The position numbers and the translations under genes were made by a program. The notes under the pieces are model-generated. The model searched no databases. It had not been told where the DNA came from and saw only the letters and a program-made list of their open reading frames with translations. Shown here in pieces: positions 8,848 through 17,386 of a stretch of DNA of 64,000 nucleotides (positions within the stretch are counted from its first letter, which is position 1; the number at the start of each line of letters is the position of its first letter). Source of the stretch: Pseudorhodoferax sp. Leaf274 (GTDB lineage Bacteria > Pseudomonadota > Gammaproteobacteria > Burkholderiales > Burkholderiaceae_C). Location of the stretch: assembly GCF_001422445.1 (NCBI RefSeq), contig NZ_LMNA01000001.1, positions 1,162,735 through 1,226,734 of the forward strand, read 5' to 3'.

Positions 8848-9393
8848 TCACGCAGGCTGGCGCGGGTTCCCTGCGGGCGCCACCAGGCCGAGCGCGCGCA
8901 GCTGCGCCTCCAGCGCCTCCACCGAGTCCCAGGGCAGGATCGGCGCGTTCTGGCGTTCGTCCGGCGGGTTCTGCAGCAGCCCGTCGGACCAGCCGCCGCA
9001 GCCCGTCAGCGGCAGCAGCGGCCGGTGGTGCAGCCAGGCCAGGCAGACCTCGGAGATGGTGCCGGCGCGCCCGCCGATGACCAGGCAGGCATCGCCTGCC
9101 AGGGCCATCAGCAGGTTGCGCGCATCGCCCATGCCGCAGGGGATGACCACCGTGGCTGGCCAGTCGGGCGCCGGCATCTCGCCCGGCGGCACGATGCTGA
9201 CGACCAGGCCGCCCGCGGCCAGGGCCTGCTCGGCCGCCACGCGCGTGGCCGGGCTGCCGCAGCCGCTCACCAGGGTGATGCCGAGCCGCGCCAGCAGCCG
9301 GCCGGCCTCGGCGGCCAGGGCGTAGGCGGCGCTGCCGGGCTCGGCGCTGCCCAGCACGCAGACCTGTGGGCGGCGGTGTCCTGTGTGTTCCAA
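8848..9393 (-). CDS. LOG / TIGR00725-family Rossmann-fold protein
   Basis: A 181-residue protein of the lysine-decarboxylase-like (LOG) superfamily. It has a glycine-rich opening (VCVLGSAEPGS), the middle motif MGDARNLLMALAGDACLVIGG and the GRAGTISEV segment matching the PGGxGTxxE signature. Related enzymes release the base from nucleotide monophosphates, but many TIGR00725 members have no assigned substrate. The start is a TTG preceded by a good ribosome-binding site (aggag, six bases before), and no ATG is suitable upstream. It sits just downstream of the RpiR-type regulator gene on the same strand. Confidence 0.75.
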   Translation of the reverse strand: MEHTGHRRPQVCVLGSAEPGSAAYALAAEAGRLLARLGITLVSGCGSPATRVAAEQALAAGGLVVSIVPPGEMPAPDWPATVVIPCGMGDARNLLMALAGDACLVIGGRAGTISEVCLAWLHHRPLLPLTGCGGWSDGLLQNPPDERQNAPILPWDSVEALEAQLRALGLVAPAGNPRQPA

Positions 9394-9406
9394 GGGAGAC
9401 TCCTTT

Positions 9407-10261
9407 CTATCCGGGGTGTTGGCCCTTGTAGGCCAGTTCCATGCGCCAGGCCAGCCCCAGGAACAGCGACTGCGCCAGGCACAGCGTGCTGGTCAGCGAG
9501 CGGAAGCCGAAGGTCGCGCCGTCCTGCGCCAGCAGCACGGCGTGGGCGCGCTGGGCCAGCGGGCTCAGCCGGCTGTCCGTCAGCGCCAGCACCCTGGCAC
9601 CGCGCGCCGCGGCGGCCTCGACCACGTCGAGCGTCTCGCGCGCATAAGGTGCGAACGACACTGCCACCAGCACGTCGCCCGCGGCCAGCGCGCGCAGCTG
9701 GCCTTCCTGCATGTGGCCCAGGCCGTGCAGCCAGTGCACGGGCTTTTCGGTGTGCTGCAGCGCATAGGCCAGGTAGGCCCCGACCGGGAAGGCGCGGCGC
9801 GAGGCCACCAGCCACAGCGCGGGCGCCTGCGCCATGAGGTCCACGGCGGCATCGAAATCGCCCTCGGGCAGGGCCTGCTGCAGCGCCTGCAGGCTCGCGA
9901 TGCTGCCGCCGATGACCTCGTGCGCGATCTGCGCGGGCGAGCCGGCACCGGCCAGCGCGCGCACGCGCTGCTGGTAGCCGCCCTCGGGCGCGAGCTGGCG
10001 TGCCGCGCCGGCGCGGAACAGTGCCTGCATCTCCGAATAGCCGGCCAGCCCGAAGTGCTTGGCAAAGCGCACCACGGCCGAGGGCTGCACCTCGCACTGG
10101 CGCGCGGTGTCCTGGATGCCGTCCAGCGCGAGCCGGTCGCGCTGTGCCTCCACGTGCCGCGCGATGGCCTTCAGCTGGCGCGACAGCGGCTCGTAGCCGG
10201 CCCGCACGTCGGCCAGGAAGGCATCGGCATCGGCGTACGGCGCCTGCGTGGCCGCGGCCAT
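9407..10261 (-). CDS. MurR/RpiR-family transcriptional regulator (SIS domain)
   Basis: A 284-residue RpiR-type regulator. The N-terminal helix-turn-helix (about residues 20-80, with CEVQPSAVVRFAKHFGLAGYSEMQ) is followed by a SIS sugar-phosphate-binding domain (about 115-260, with LWLVASRRAFPVGAYLAYALQ, VAVSFAPYARETLDVVE and VLALTDS). Such proteins sense phosphorylated sugars and usually repress neighbouring catabolic genes. I prefer the ATG at 10261; a TTG at 10285 would add eight residues, and neither has a clear ribosome-binding site, so the mRNA may be leaderless. It is divergent from the IolC-DUF2090 operon, which it most likely controls and whose product it may sense. Confidence 0.87.
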   Translation of the reverse strand: MAAATQAPYADADAFLADVRAGYEPLSRQLKAIARHVEAQRDRLALDGIQDTARQCEVQPSAVVRFAKHFGLAGYSEMQALFRAGAARQLAPEGGYQQRVRALAGAGSPAQIAHEVIGGSIASLQALQQALPEGDFDAAVDLMAQAPALWLVASRRAFPVGAYLAYALQHTEKPVHWLHGLGHMQEGQLRALAAGDVLVAVSFAPYARETLDVVEAAAARGARVLALTDSRLSPLAQRAHAVLLAQDGATFGFRSLTSTLCLAQSLFLGLAWRMELAYKGQHPG

Positions 10262-10262
10262 C

Positions 10263-10305
10263 GGAATTGAATTTCTATTTTTCAAAGTAATGGAAATTAA
10301 TTTCT
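10263..10305. promoter_or_regulatory. Two GGAA-N6-TTCT operator-like sites in the divergent gap
   Basis: Two near-palindromes, GGAATTGAATTTCT (10263-10276) and GGAAATTAATTTCT (10292-10305), lie 29 bases apart in an AT-rich island between the RpiR gene and the IolC-type operon. The second contains the perfect palindrome GAAATTAATTTC. The pattern matches the GGAA-N6-TTCC motif reported for the RpiR-type IolR of Sinorhizobium, from memory. The first site abuts the preferred regulator start codon, so autoregulation is likely. Confidence 0.6.
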
Positions 10306-10352
10306 AATCACGATACCATGGCGGCCATTCCAACGACGCACCCTGGGTTCCG

Positions 10353-12290
10353 ATGCCGAGTTTGCACTTCCCCAGCGCCGCCGAGCGCGACTTCGACGTG
10401 GCCTGCCTGGGCCGCCTGGCCGTGGACCTCTACGCGCAGCAGATCGGCTGCGCGCTGGAGGACGCCCACAGCTTCAACAAGTACCTGGGCGGCTCGTCCG
10501 GCAACATGGCTTTCGGCACGGCGCGGCTGGGCCTGCGCTCAGCCATGCTCTCGCGCGTGGGCGACGAGCAGAACGGCCGCTTCCTGCTGCAGACGCTGCG
10601 ACGCGAAGGCTGCGACGTGAGCCAGGTGCAGATCGACCGCGAGCGCCTCACGGGCATGGTGCTGCTGGGCCTGCGCGACCAGCACAGCTTTCCGCTGCTG
10701 TTCGCCCGCGAGAACTGCGCCGACATGGCCATCGACGCGGCGGCGATCTCCGAGGACTTCCTCGCGCGCTGCCGCTGCCTGGTGGTCACGGGCACGCACC
10801 TGTCCACGCCCGGCACGCTGGCCGCCAGCCGGCGCGCGCTGGAGATCGCGGGCCGCCACGGCCTGGTGCGTGCGCTGGACATCGACTACCGCCCCGTGCT
10901 GTGGGGGCTGGCGGCCAAGGGCGACGGCGAGACGCGCTATGTGGGCAGCGACAGCGTCTCGGCGCATCTGCAGGCGCAGCTGGGCCGGTTCGAACTCATC
11001 ATCGGCACCGAAGAGGAATGGATGATCGCCGGTGGTGCCGAGGGGGATCTGATGGCCAGCCTGCGCCGCGCGCGCGAACACACGCAGGCCGTCTTCGTCG
11101 TCAAGCGCGGCCCGCTGGGTTGCAGCCTCATCGAAGGCGCGGTGCCCGCCGCCATCGACGACGCGCCCACCGTGCTGGGCGAGCGCATCGAGGTGCTCAA
11201 CGTGCTGGGCGCGGGCGATGCCTTCGCCTCGGGCCTGCTGGCCGGCCTGCTGCGCGGCAAGACGCTGGCCGAGTCGGCCGCCATCGCCAACGCCTGCGGC
11301 GCGATCGTGGTCTCGCGCCACGGCTGCGCGCCGGCCATGCCCACGCAGGCCGAGCTCGCGCACTGGTTCTCCGGGCACCGGCATCCCCAGCCCGACAAGG
11401 ACCCCGTGCTCTCGCACCTGCACCGCGTGTCGGCCCCGCGCGCGCAGTGGCCCGAGGTCTGCGTGCTGGCCTACGACCACCGCTCGCAGCTCGAAGACCT
11501 GGCGCGCGAGAGCGGTGCCGATGCCGCCCGCCTGCCCGCGCTCAAGCTGCTGCTCAATGAGGTGGTTGCAGAGGTCGAGCAGGACGCCGGCAACCGCGGC
11601 CGCATCGGCGTGCTGGTCGACGGGCGTATCGGCCAGGCTGCGCTGCACGCCGCCGCGGGCCGCGGCTGGTGGATCGGCCGGCCCGTTGAAAAGCCCGGCT
11701 CGCGCCCGCTGCGCTTCGACTGCACGGCCTCTCTGGCCACCGAGCTGGCGCACTGGCCGCGCGAGCACACCGTCAAGTGCCTGGCCTTCTACCACCCCGA
11801 CGATGCGCCGGCGCTGCGCACGGAGCAGGAGGAATGGCTGCAGCAGGTCTGGGAGGCCACGCGCGGCAGCGGGCACGAACTGCTGCTGGAAGTGATCCCT
11901 CCCGCCGACACGCTGGCAGCGGGCGACCAGGGCGAGGCCGTGGTGCGCGCCGTGCGCCGCTTCTACGACCTGGGCTTCAAGCCGGAATGGTGGAAGCTGC
12001 CGCCCATGGCCGCCGCGCAGTGGCAGGCGCTGGACGCGCTGGTGCGCGAGCGCGACCCCTGGTGCCGCGGTGCCGTGATCCTGGGCCTGTCGCAGCCCTT
12101 GCCCCAACTCATCGACAGCTTCCAGGCCGCGCAGGCGCCCATCGTGAAGGGCTTCATGGTCGGCCGCAGTTGCTGGACGGCGCCCGCCGCGGCCTGGCTG
12201 CGCGGCGAGATCGACGACGCCGGCTTCACCGCGCAGGTCGCGGCCCACTTCCGCCAGCTGATCGCCGGCTGGCGCGCGAGCCGCCGCTGA
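10353..12290 (+). CDS. iolC: Bifunctional 5-dehydro-2-deoxygluconokinase / DUF2090 aldolase-like protein
   Basis: A 645-residue fusion. Residues 1-330 are a PfkB-family sugar kinase (YLGGSSGNMAFGTARLG at the substrate site; LGAGDAFASG near 285-294 with the catalytic aspartate), matching IolC, which phosphorylates 5-dehydro-2-deoxygluconate in inositol breakdown. Residues about 345-645 are a DUF2090 domain (VCVLAYDHRSQLEDLA, GFKPEWWKLPP, IVKGFMVGRSCW), a TIM-barrel relative of the IolJ aldolase that would split the phosphorylated product. Fused IolC-DUF2090 proteins are standard in proteobacterial inositol loci, but no iolB, D, E or G is present here, so the natural substrate may be a related keto-deoxy sugar acid. 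Confidence 0.88.
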   Translation: MPSLHFPSAAERDFDVACLGRLAVDLYAQQIGCALEDAHSFNKYLGGSSGNMAFGTARLGLRSAMLSRVGDEQNGRFLLQTLRREGCDVSQVQIDRERLTGMVLLGLRDQHSFPLLFARENCADMAIDAAAISEDFLARCRCLVVTGTHLSTPGTLAASRRALEIAGRHGLVRALDIDYRPVLWGLAAKGDGETRYVGSDSVSAHLQAQLGRFELIIGTEEEWMIAGGAEGDLMASLRRAREHTQAVFVVKRGPLGCSLIEGAVPAAIDDAPTVLGERIEVLNVLGAGDAFASGLLAGLLRGKTLAESAAIANACGAIVVSRHGCAPAMPTQAELAHWFSGHRHPQPDKDPVLSHLHRVSAPRAQWPEVCVLAYDHRSQLEDLARESGADAARLPALKLLLNEVVAEVEQDAGNRGRIGVLVDGRIGQAALHAAAGRGWWIGRPVEKPGSRPLRFDCTASLATELAHWPREHTVKCLAFYHPDDAPALRTEQEEWLQQVWEATRGSGHELLLEVIPPADTLAAGDQGEAVVRAVRRFYDLGFKPEWWKLPPMAAAQWQALDALVRERDPWCRGAVILGLSQPLPQLIDSFQAAQAPIVKGFMVGRSCWTAPAAAWLRGEIDDAGFTAQVAAHFRQLIAGWRASRR

Positions 12291-12345
12291 CGCCTGCGCC
12301 GCCGCGGCGGCCCCCACCGTTTTCATTCCACAGGGAGACCCACCC

Positions 12346-13332
12346 ATGCCACAACTCCGCCCCGGCGCCACGCGCCGTTCCGTGCTGCTCGCCGGCGTTT
12401 CGGCCGCCACCGCCATCGCGGCCCCCAGCTTCGCGCAGGGCGCCTACCCGAACAAGCCCATCGAGTTCATCGTGCCCTTCCCGCCCGGCGGCGGCACCGA
12501 TGCGCTGGCCCGCACGCTGGCCGAGGCCTCGCGCAAGTACCTGCCGCAGAGCCTGGTCATCATCAACAAGGCCGGCGCGAGCGGCGGCGTGGGCTGGGCC
12601 GAGCTCGTGGCGGCGCGGCCCGACGGCTACAAGATCGGCATCATCACGGTGGAGATCACCATCATTCCGCACATGGGCGGCGTGCGCTTCACCTCCGACG
12701 ACGTGACGCCCATCGCGCGCCTGAACGCCGACCCGGCCACCATCGCCGTGCGCGCCGATTCGCCGATCCGCACCATCGAGGAACTGCTGGCCGCCAGCAG
12801 GAAGGCCGGTCCCGAGGGCCTGAAGGTCGGCAATGCCGGCCCGGGCTCGCTGGGCCACCTGGCGGCGGTGGTGCTGTCCGACAAGACCGGCGTGCCGTTC
12901 ACGCACGTGCCCTACCGCGGCGCCGGCCCCGGCCTGCTGGACCTGACGGGCGGCCATGTGGACGCGCTGTCGCTGACGCCGCCCGACATGGCCGCCTTCG
13001 TGGCCGACGGCAAGGTGCGGCCGCTCGCCGTGATGGGCGCGCAGCGCATCGCCTCCGGCTGGGAGCAGGTGCCCACGCTCAAGGAGCGCGGCATCGACGT
13101 GCTGGTCACCGGCTGGCGCGGCCTGGCAGCGCCCAAGGGCACGCCGCCCGAGGTCGTCGCCGTGCTGCGCCAGGCCTTCGCCAAGGCCATGCAGGAGCCC
13201 GCGCTGAAGGAAACCATGCTCAAGCTCAACCTGCGGGAGGGCTACCTGGACCAGCCCGAGTTCCGCGCCGTGATGGAGCAGGACAACGCGATGTACCGCG
13301 CGCTCATCAACAAGCTCAACCTCAAGGTGTGA
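12346..13332 (+). CDS. Bug-family tripartite tricarboxylate transporter substrate-binding protein
   Basis: A 328-residue periplasmic receptor of the Bug/TctC family. It has a twin-arginine-like, then hydrophobic signal region (ATRRSVLLAGVSAATAIAAP) and the family hallmarks YPNKPIEFIVPFPPGGGTD, NKAGASGGVGWAELV and HVPYRGAGPGLLDL. Bug proteins bind small organic acids or amino-acid-like solutes; no TctA/TctB membrane partners are encoded nearby, which is usual in Burkholderiales. A ribosome-binding site (agggaga) lies upstream. It is the second gene of the RpiR-linked operon, with a one-base gap to the following dehydrogenase, so its ligand is probably the substrate of that pathway. Confidence 0.92.
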   Translation: MPQLRPGATRRSVLLAGVSAATAIAAPSFAQGAYPNKPIEFIVPFPPGGGTDALARTLAEASRKYLPQSLVIINKAGASGGVGWAELVAARPDGYKIGIITVEITIIPHMGGVRFTSDDVTPIARLNADPATIAVRADSPIRTIEELLAASRKAGPEGLKVGNAGPGSLGHLAAVVLSDKTGVPFTHVPYRGAGPGLLDLTGGHVDALSLTPPDMAAFVADGKVRPLAVMGAQRIASGWEQVPTLKERGIDVLVTGWRGLAAPKGTPPEVVAVLRQAFAKAMQEPALKETMLKLNLREGYLDQPEFRAVMEQDNAMYRALINKLNLKV

Positions 13333-13333
13333 C

Positions 13334-14086
13334 ATGCCGGCTGCTCTCCCGCTCCAGGACAAGGTCGCCGTCGTCACCGGCGCGGCCGGCACCATGGGCC
13401 GCGCCACCGTCCAGGCGCTGCGCGCGGACGGCTGCCGCGTGGCCATGGTCGACCGGGCCGAGGCGCCGCTGCGCGAGCTCGAGGCCGCGCACGGCGCGCG
13501 CGTGGCCGGCTTCGCCTGCGACATCGCCGACCCGGAGGCCGTGGCCAGCACGCACGCGGCCGTGCGCGAGCGCTTCGGCGAGGTCGACATCCTCGTCAAC
13601 AACGCCGGCGTGCTGACCAACAACAAGCTCGAAGCCACCGCCGCCGCCGAATGGCGCCAGGTGCTGGCCGTGAACCTGGACGGCGCCTTCTACTGGGCCC
13701 AGGCCGTGGTGCCGGCCATGAAGGCGCGGCGCTGGGGCCGCATCGTCAACACCGGCTCGCTGGCCGCCAAGACCGGCGGGCTGACGGCCGGCACGGCCTA
13801 TTCGGTGTCCAAGGGCGCGATGGGCGCGCTGACCTTCTCGCTGGCGCGCGAGCTGGCCGGCCACGGCGTCACCTGCAACGCCATCGCGCCGGCCTATGTG
13901 CGCACGCCCATGGTCACGGCGCAGCTGTCGGCCGGGCAGCAGGCCGAGCTGCTGCGCCAGATCCCGGTGGGCCGCTGGTGCGAGCCCGAGGAGTTCGCGC
14001 ACGCCGTGCGCTTCCTGGCCTCGCCGCTGTCGGGCTTCATCACGGGCGAGATCCTCGACATGAACGGTGGTTTGCTGATGGATTGA
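13334..14086 (+). CDS. SDR-family oxidoreductase
   Basis: A 250-residue short-chain dehydrogenase. It shows the nucleotide-binding TGAAGTMG near residue 16, VNNAGVL near 90, the catalytic serine in TGSLAAKTGG near 140 and the active-site YSVSK near 156. FabG-like members oxidise or reduce a hydroxyl/keto group using NAD(P)H. It begins one base after the Bug receptor stop and is followed 40 bases later by a second SDR gene, so the pathway probably includes two successive alcohol/ketone conversions. The exact substrate cannot be read from the sequence. Confidence 0.9.
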   Translation: MPAALPLQDKVAVVTGAAGTMGRATVQALRADGCRVAMVDRAEAPLRELEAAHGARVAGFACDIADPEAVASTHAAVRERFGEVDILVNNAGVLTNNKLEATAAAEWRQVLAVNLDGAFYWAQAVVPAMKARRWGRIVNTGSLAAKTGGLTAGTAYSVSKGAMGALTFSLARELAGHGVTCNAIAPAYVRTPMVTAQLSAGQQAELLRQIPVGRWCEPEEFAHAVRFLASPLSGFITGEILDMNGGLLMD

Positions 14087-14126
14087 CGGCAGGCATCATG
14101 CGCAGGCGCGAACAACGGAGACAGCC

Positions 14127-14951
14127 ATGACCGCACCCACCCCCTCCGGCCACCTCGGCCACTTCGGCCGCTTTGCCGGCAAGACGGCCTTCATCACCGG
14201 CGGCGCCAGCGGCCTGGGCCTGGCCAGCGCGCGCCGGCTGCTGCGCGAGGGCGCCCGCGTGGCGCTGGCCGACGTCAACGCGCACGAGCTGCGCCGCGTG
14301 GCCGAGGAGCTGGCGCAGCCGGCCGGCCACGTGACGCAGCACGCGCTGGACGTGACCCACGCCGCCCAGGTCGAGGCCGCCGTGGGCGCCGCCTGGCAGG
14401 CGCATGGCGCCATCGACGTGCTCGTCAACAGCGCGGGCGTGAGCTTCCAGGGCTCGGTGCTGGACACGCCCATCGAGGCCTGGCGCCGCGTGCTGGACAT
14501 CAACCTGACCGGCTCCTACCTCACGACCCAGGCCGTGGCCCGGCGCATGGTCGAGCGGCGCCAGGGCCGCATCGTCATGATCGCGTCGATCTCGGGCCAG
14601 CAGGTCTGGTCCGGCCGCGTGGCGTATTGCGCGTCCAAGGGTGCGGTGCTGGCGCTGGCCAAGTCGTGCGCCATCGACCTGGCGCCCTACGGCATCACCG
14701 TCAACTCGGTCTCGCCCGGCCCCATCGAGACGGCGCAAACGGCCGCGCTGCACGGCCCCGTGATCCGCCAGGCCATCGTGCAGGCCACGCCCATGGCCCG
14801 CTACGGGCAGGCCGACGAGGTGGCCGACGCCATCGCCTTCCTGGCCAGCGACGATGCCCGCTTCGTCAACGGCCACGACCTCGTGGTCGATGGGGGACTC
14901 ACGAGCGCGGCTATCCTGTACGACCTCAAGCAGAACCCGCAGAACGCATGA
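14127..14951 (+). CDS. SDR-family oxidoreductase (second)
   Basis: A 274-residue short-chain dehydrogenase, slightly longer at the N-terminus than its neighbour. Motifs: ITGGASGLGLASA near residue 24, VNSAGVS (a NNAG variant) near 101, a serine in IASISGQQ near 155 and YCASK near 168. The end (ARFVNGHDLVVDGGL) is typical of classical SDRs. It has a ribosome-binding site (acggagaca) and lies in the same direction as the first SDR and the HAD gene. The two SDRs are clearly different in sequence, so they are unlikely to be a recent duplication and probably catalyse different steps. Confidence 0.9.
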   Translation: MTAPTPSGHLGHFGRFAGKTAFITGGASGLGLASARRLLREGARVALADVNAHELRRVAEELAQPAGHVTQHALDVTHAAQVEAAVGAAWQAHGAIDVLVNSAGVSFQGSVLDTPIEAWRRVLDINLTGSYLTTQAVARRMVERRQGRIVMIASISGQQVWSGRVAYCASKGAVLALAKSCAIDLAPYGITVNSVSPGPIETAQTAALHGPVIRQAIVQATPMARYGQADEVADAIAFLASDDARFVNGHDLVVDGGLTSAAILYDLKQNPQNA

Positions 14952-15009
14952 GCACCGCCGGGCCGCCCCAAGGGGCTCGGCACCGCAGTGCGCAGCACGA
15001 AGGCACCCA

Positions 15010-15645
15010 ATGAATTCCATCCGCGCCCTGATCTTCGACTGCGACGGCACGCTGGTCGACAGCGAGCCCTGGCTCGTGGAGGCCATGCTGGCCGAGGGCG
15101 CGTTGCACGGATTGCCTGGAGCGGCACGCGAAGTGCTGGACGCCCAGCGCGGCGCGCCCATGTCGCGCCAGATCGCCGTGGTGGCCGCGCGCAGCAGCCA
15201 GCCGCTGCCGGCCGACTTCGAAGACCGCGTGCGCGCGCGCATGGCCGGCTACTTCAAGGCCCACCTGCAACCCATCGAAGGTGCGCTGGAGCTCGTGCGC
15301 GGCCTGCAGCTGCCGTTCTGCGTGGCCTCCAACGGCCCGCGCCACAAGATCGAACTCGTGCTGGGCCTCACGGGCCTGCTGCCCTGGTTCGAGGGCCGCA
15401 TCTTCAGCGCCTACGACATCGGCGCCTGGAAGCCGGCACCCGACCTGTTCCTGCACGCCGCACGCGCGATCGGCTTCGCGCCCGCCGAATGCGCGGTGGT
15501 CGAGGACAGCGCCTCGGGCATCGCGGCGGGCATTGCCGCCGGCATGCGCGTGTTCGCGCTCGGCGAGCACCCGGCCGATCTGCCATCCTCGGTGCGGCGC
15601 ATCGCCAGCCTGTCGGCCCTGCAGGGCAGCCTGGCCGCGCACTGA
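15010..15645 (+). CDS. HAD-family phosphatase / phosphoglucomutase-like hydrolase
   Basis: A 211-residue HAD hydrolase of the beta-phosphoglucomutase/YfbT subgroup. Motif I is DCDGTLVDSE (residues 10-19, two nucleophile/acid aspartates), motif II is the CVASNGP segment, motif III the lysine in GAWKPAPD, and motif IV VVEDSASGI. Members remove phosphate from, or isomerise, sugar phosphates. The ATG at 15010 gives the normal family start; the frame extends upstream but into the previous gene. The 58-base gap before it contains a GC-rich sequence resembling the start of the 84-bp repeats found near 56700. It belongs to the RpiR-linked operon. Confidence 0.87.
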   Translation: MNSIRALIFDCDGTLVDSEPWLVEAMLAEGALHGLPGAAREVLDAQRGAPMSRQIAVVAARSSQPLPADFEDRVRARMAGYFKAHLQPIEGALELVRGLQLPFCVASNGPRHKIELVLGLTGLLPWFEGRIFSAYDIGAWKPAPDLFLHAARAIGFAPAECAVVEDSASGIAAGIAAGMRVFALGEHPADLPSSVRRIASLSALQGSLAAH

Positions 15646-15692
15646 GATCCGACGACCACGACGATTCCATCCACCCGACGAGGAGACAACCC

Positions 15693-16718
15693 ATGCGTCA
15701 CCACCCCTACCCCGCCGCCACGCGCCGCACCGTCCTGCAACAGGGCCTGGCCGGCGCCGCGGGCATCGCCGCGGCCATCGCCAGCCCGCAGGGCTTCGCC
15801 CAGGGCGCCGCCTGGCCCAACAGGCCCGTCACGCTGGTCGTGGGCTACCCGCCCGGCGGCCAGACCGACTTTGCCGGCCGCATGGTCACCACCGGCATGC
15901 AGACCGTGCTGGGACAGGGCGTGGTCATCGACAACAAGGCCGGCGCGGGCGGCAACATCGGCACCGACAACGTCGTGAAGGCCGCGCCCGACGGCTACCG
16001 CCTGCTGGTGGGCAACGGCAACATCACGCTGAACCCGCACACCTACCGCAACACGGCCATGGCCGACCCGCTCAAGCTGGTGCCCATCGGGCTGCTGCTG
16101 ACCTCCTCGCTGGTGCTGGCGGTGCCCAACACGGTGCCGGCCAAGAACGTCAAGGAGTTCATCGAGTGGGTGAAGGCGCAGGACAAGGCCGGCAAGGACA
16201 TCGACTACGCCAGCGCCGGCCCCGGCAGCCTCACGCACGCCAGCATGGAGCTGTTCCGCGACCGCATCGGCAAGCCCAAGATGAACCACGTGCCCTACAA
16301 GGGCAGCGGCCCGGCCATGACCGACCTGATCTCGGGCCGCGTGAGCGCCATGTTCGACGCCGCCTCGGTGGTCGCGCCCTTCATCAAGTCGGGCCAGCTG
16401 CGCCCGCTGCTGGTCACGGGCGCCAAGCGCGTGCCGGCCTTCCCCGACATCCCGACCGCGGCCGAGAGCGGCGTGAAGGACTTCGAGGTGATCTCCTTCA
16501 TCGGCCTTTATGGCCCGCCCGGCCTGCCGGCCGACATCGTGGCCAAGGCCAACGGCGCGATGAACACCGCGCTGAAGGACCCCAAGATCCAGGCCGGCAT
16601 CCTCGAACGCGGCGACGAGCCCGGCGGCGGCACGCCCGAGCAGCTGGCCAAGTTGACGCGCTACTACTTCGACCTGTGGCGCGACATCGTGAAGGCGAAC
16701 GACATCCGGGCGGAGTAG
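15693..16718 (+). CDS. Bug-family tripartite tricarboxylate transporter substrate-binding protein (second of operon)
   Basis: A 341-residue periplasmic Bug receptor. The N-terminus has a Tat-like TRRTVLQQGLAGAAGIAAAI signal region ending before QGAAWPNRP. Family marks are VTLVVGYPPGGQTDFAGRMV, IDNKAGAGGNIGTDNVVKA and HVPYKGSGPAMTDLISG. It is preceded by aggagacaac, a strong ribosome-binding site. It is the last gene of the operon and differs markedly from the first Bug gene, so the pathway may draw in two related solutes, or one receptor may act as a sensor. No membrane permease is adjacent. Confidence 0.92.
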   Translation: MRHHPYPAATRRTVLQQGLAGAAGIAAAIASPQGFAQGAAWPNRPVTLVVGYPPGGQTDFAGRMVTTGMQTVLGQGVVIDNKAGAGGNIGTDNVVKAAPDGYRLLVGNGNITLNPHTYRNTAMADPLKLVPIGLLLTSSLVLAVPNTVPAKNVKEFIEWVKAQDKAGKDIDYASAGPGSLTHASMELFRDRIGKPKMNHVPYKGSGPAMTDLISGRVSAMFDAASVVAPFIKSGQLRPLLVTGAKRVPAFPDIPTAAESGVKDFEVISFIGLYGPPGLPADIVAKANGAMNTALKDPKIQAGILERGDEPGGGTPEQLAKLTRYYFDLWRDIVKANDIRAE

Positions 16719-16888
16719 GGCGGAGTCCAGGCTTGCGACCTGCCTGCACACAGGGTGTGCGGGTTGGCGCGGGCGATGGCTCCGAACATGGGTCTCACGC
16801 TTCGGGCGGGCATCCAGGGCGACAGGCCATCGCGCCCGCCCAAACGGCGAGAATCGCGGCTCTTTTTGCCCTTTCTCCCAGCGCGCCC

Positions 16889-17386
16889 GTGTTCGAACAG
16901 ACCTTCAAAAACATCGACGACATCCTGCACAAGGATGCCGGCTGCACGAGTGAACTGGACTACACCGAGCAGTCGTCCTGGCTGCTCTTTCTGAAGTACC
17001 TGGACGCTCTGGAGCAGGACAAGGCGGCAGAGGCCGAACTGGAAGATCTGGTGGACGCACTGCGTTTCGGCTCGCAGACCGAGAAGCACGAGCTCTCGCA
17101 CCTGTACGAAGCCAAGATCAAGAATATGGGCAACGCCGGGCGCAACGGCGGCGAGTACTACACGCCCAGACCGCTGATCCGCGCCATGGTCAAGGTGCTG
17201 GACCCGAAGATCGGCGAGCGCATCTATGACGGTGCCCTCGACGGCACGGGCTTCGATTTGTCGGTGAAAAACCCGAATGGCGGCGGCGAAGTGGTGCTGC
17301 GCTCACCCGCTGAAATCCTGGATGGGATTGCGGCGCTGGATGCCGAGATCGCGAAGGTGCTGGCGGTGATCAGGGGCCTGGTATGA
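16889..17386 (+). pseudogene. hsdM: Internally deleted type I restriction methyltransferase subunit (mini-HsdM)
   Basis: A 165-residue open frame that begins at GTG (VFEQTFKNIDDIL) and matches three separated parts of type I HsdM: the extreme N-terminus (to about residue 53), a central piece (LVDALRFGSQTEKHELSHLY to GERIYDGA) and the last 50 residues (TGFDLSVKNPNGG to VLAVIRGLV). About 100 and about 270 residues are missing at the two joins, compared with my memory of intact HsdM proteins near 500 residues. The SAM-binding and NPPF catalytic motifs are gone, so it cannot methylate. Both deletions keep the frame. Its stop overlaps the YhcG start (ATGA). No hsdS or hsdR is seen. Confidence 0.8.
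17315..17383 (+). repeat. HsdM tail, copy A (direct repeat with 18522-18590)
   Basis: This segment encodes the last residues of mini-HsdM (ILDGIAALDAEIAKVLAVIR). A diverged copy lies just after the nuclease gene at 18522-18590. The two can be aligned without gaps over 23 codons and share GAT-N3-ATTGCGGCG and ATCAGGGG blocks. Confidence 0.75.

Noticed and set aside
14952-15009. Further copy of the 84-bp repeat before the HAD gene
   Set aside because: Only the first bases (GGGCCGCCCCAAG) match; the rest differs, so it is at most a related fragment.
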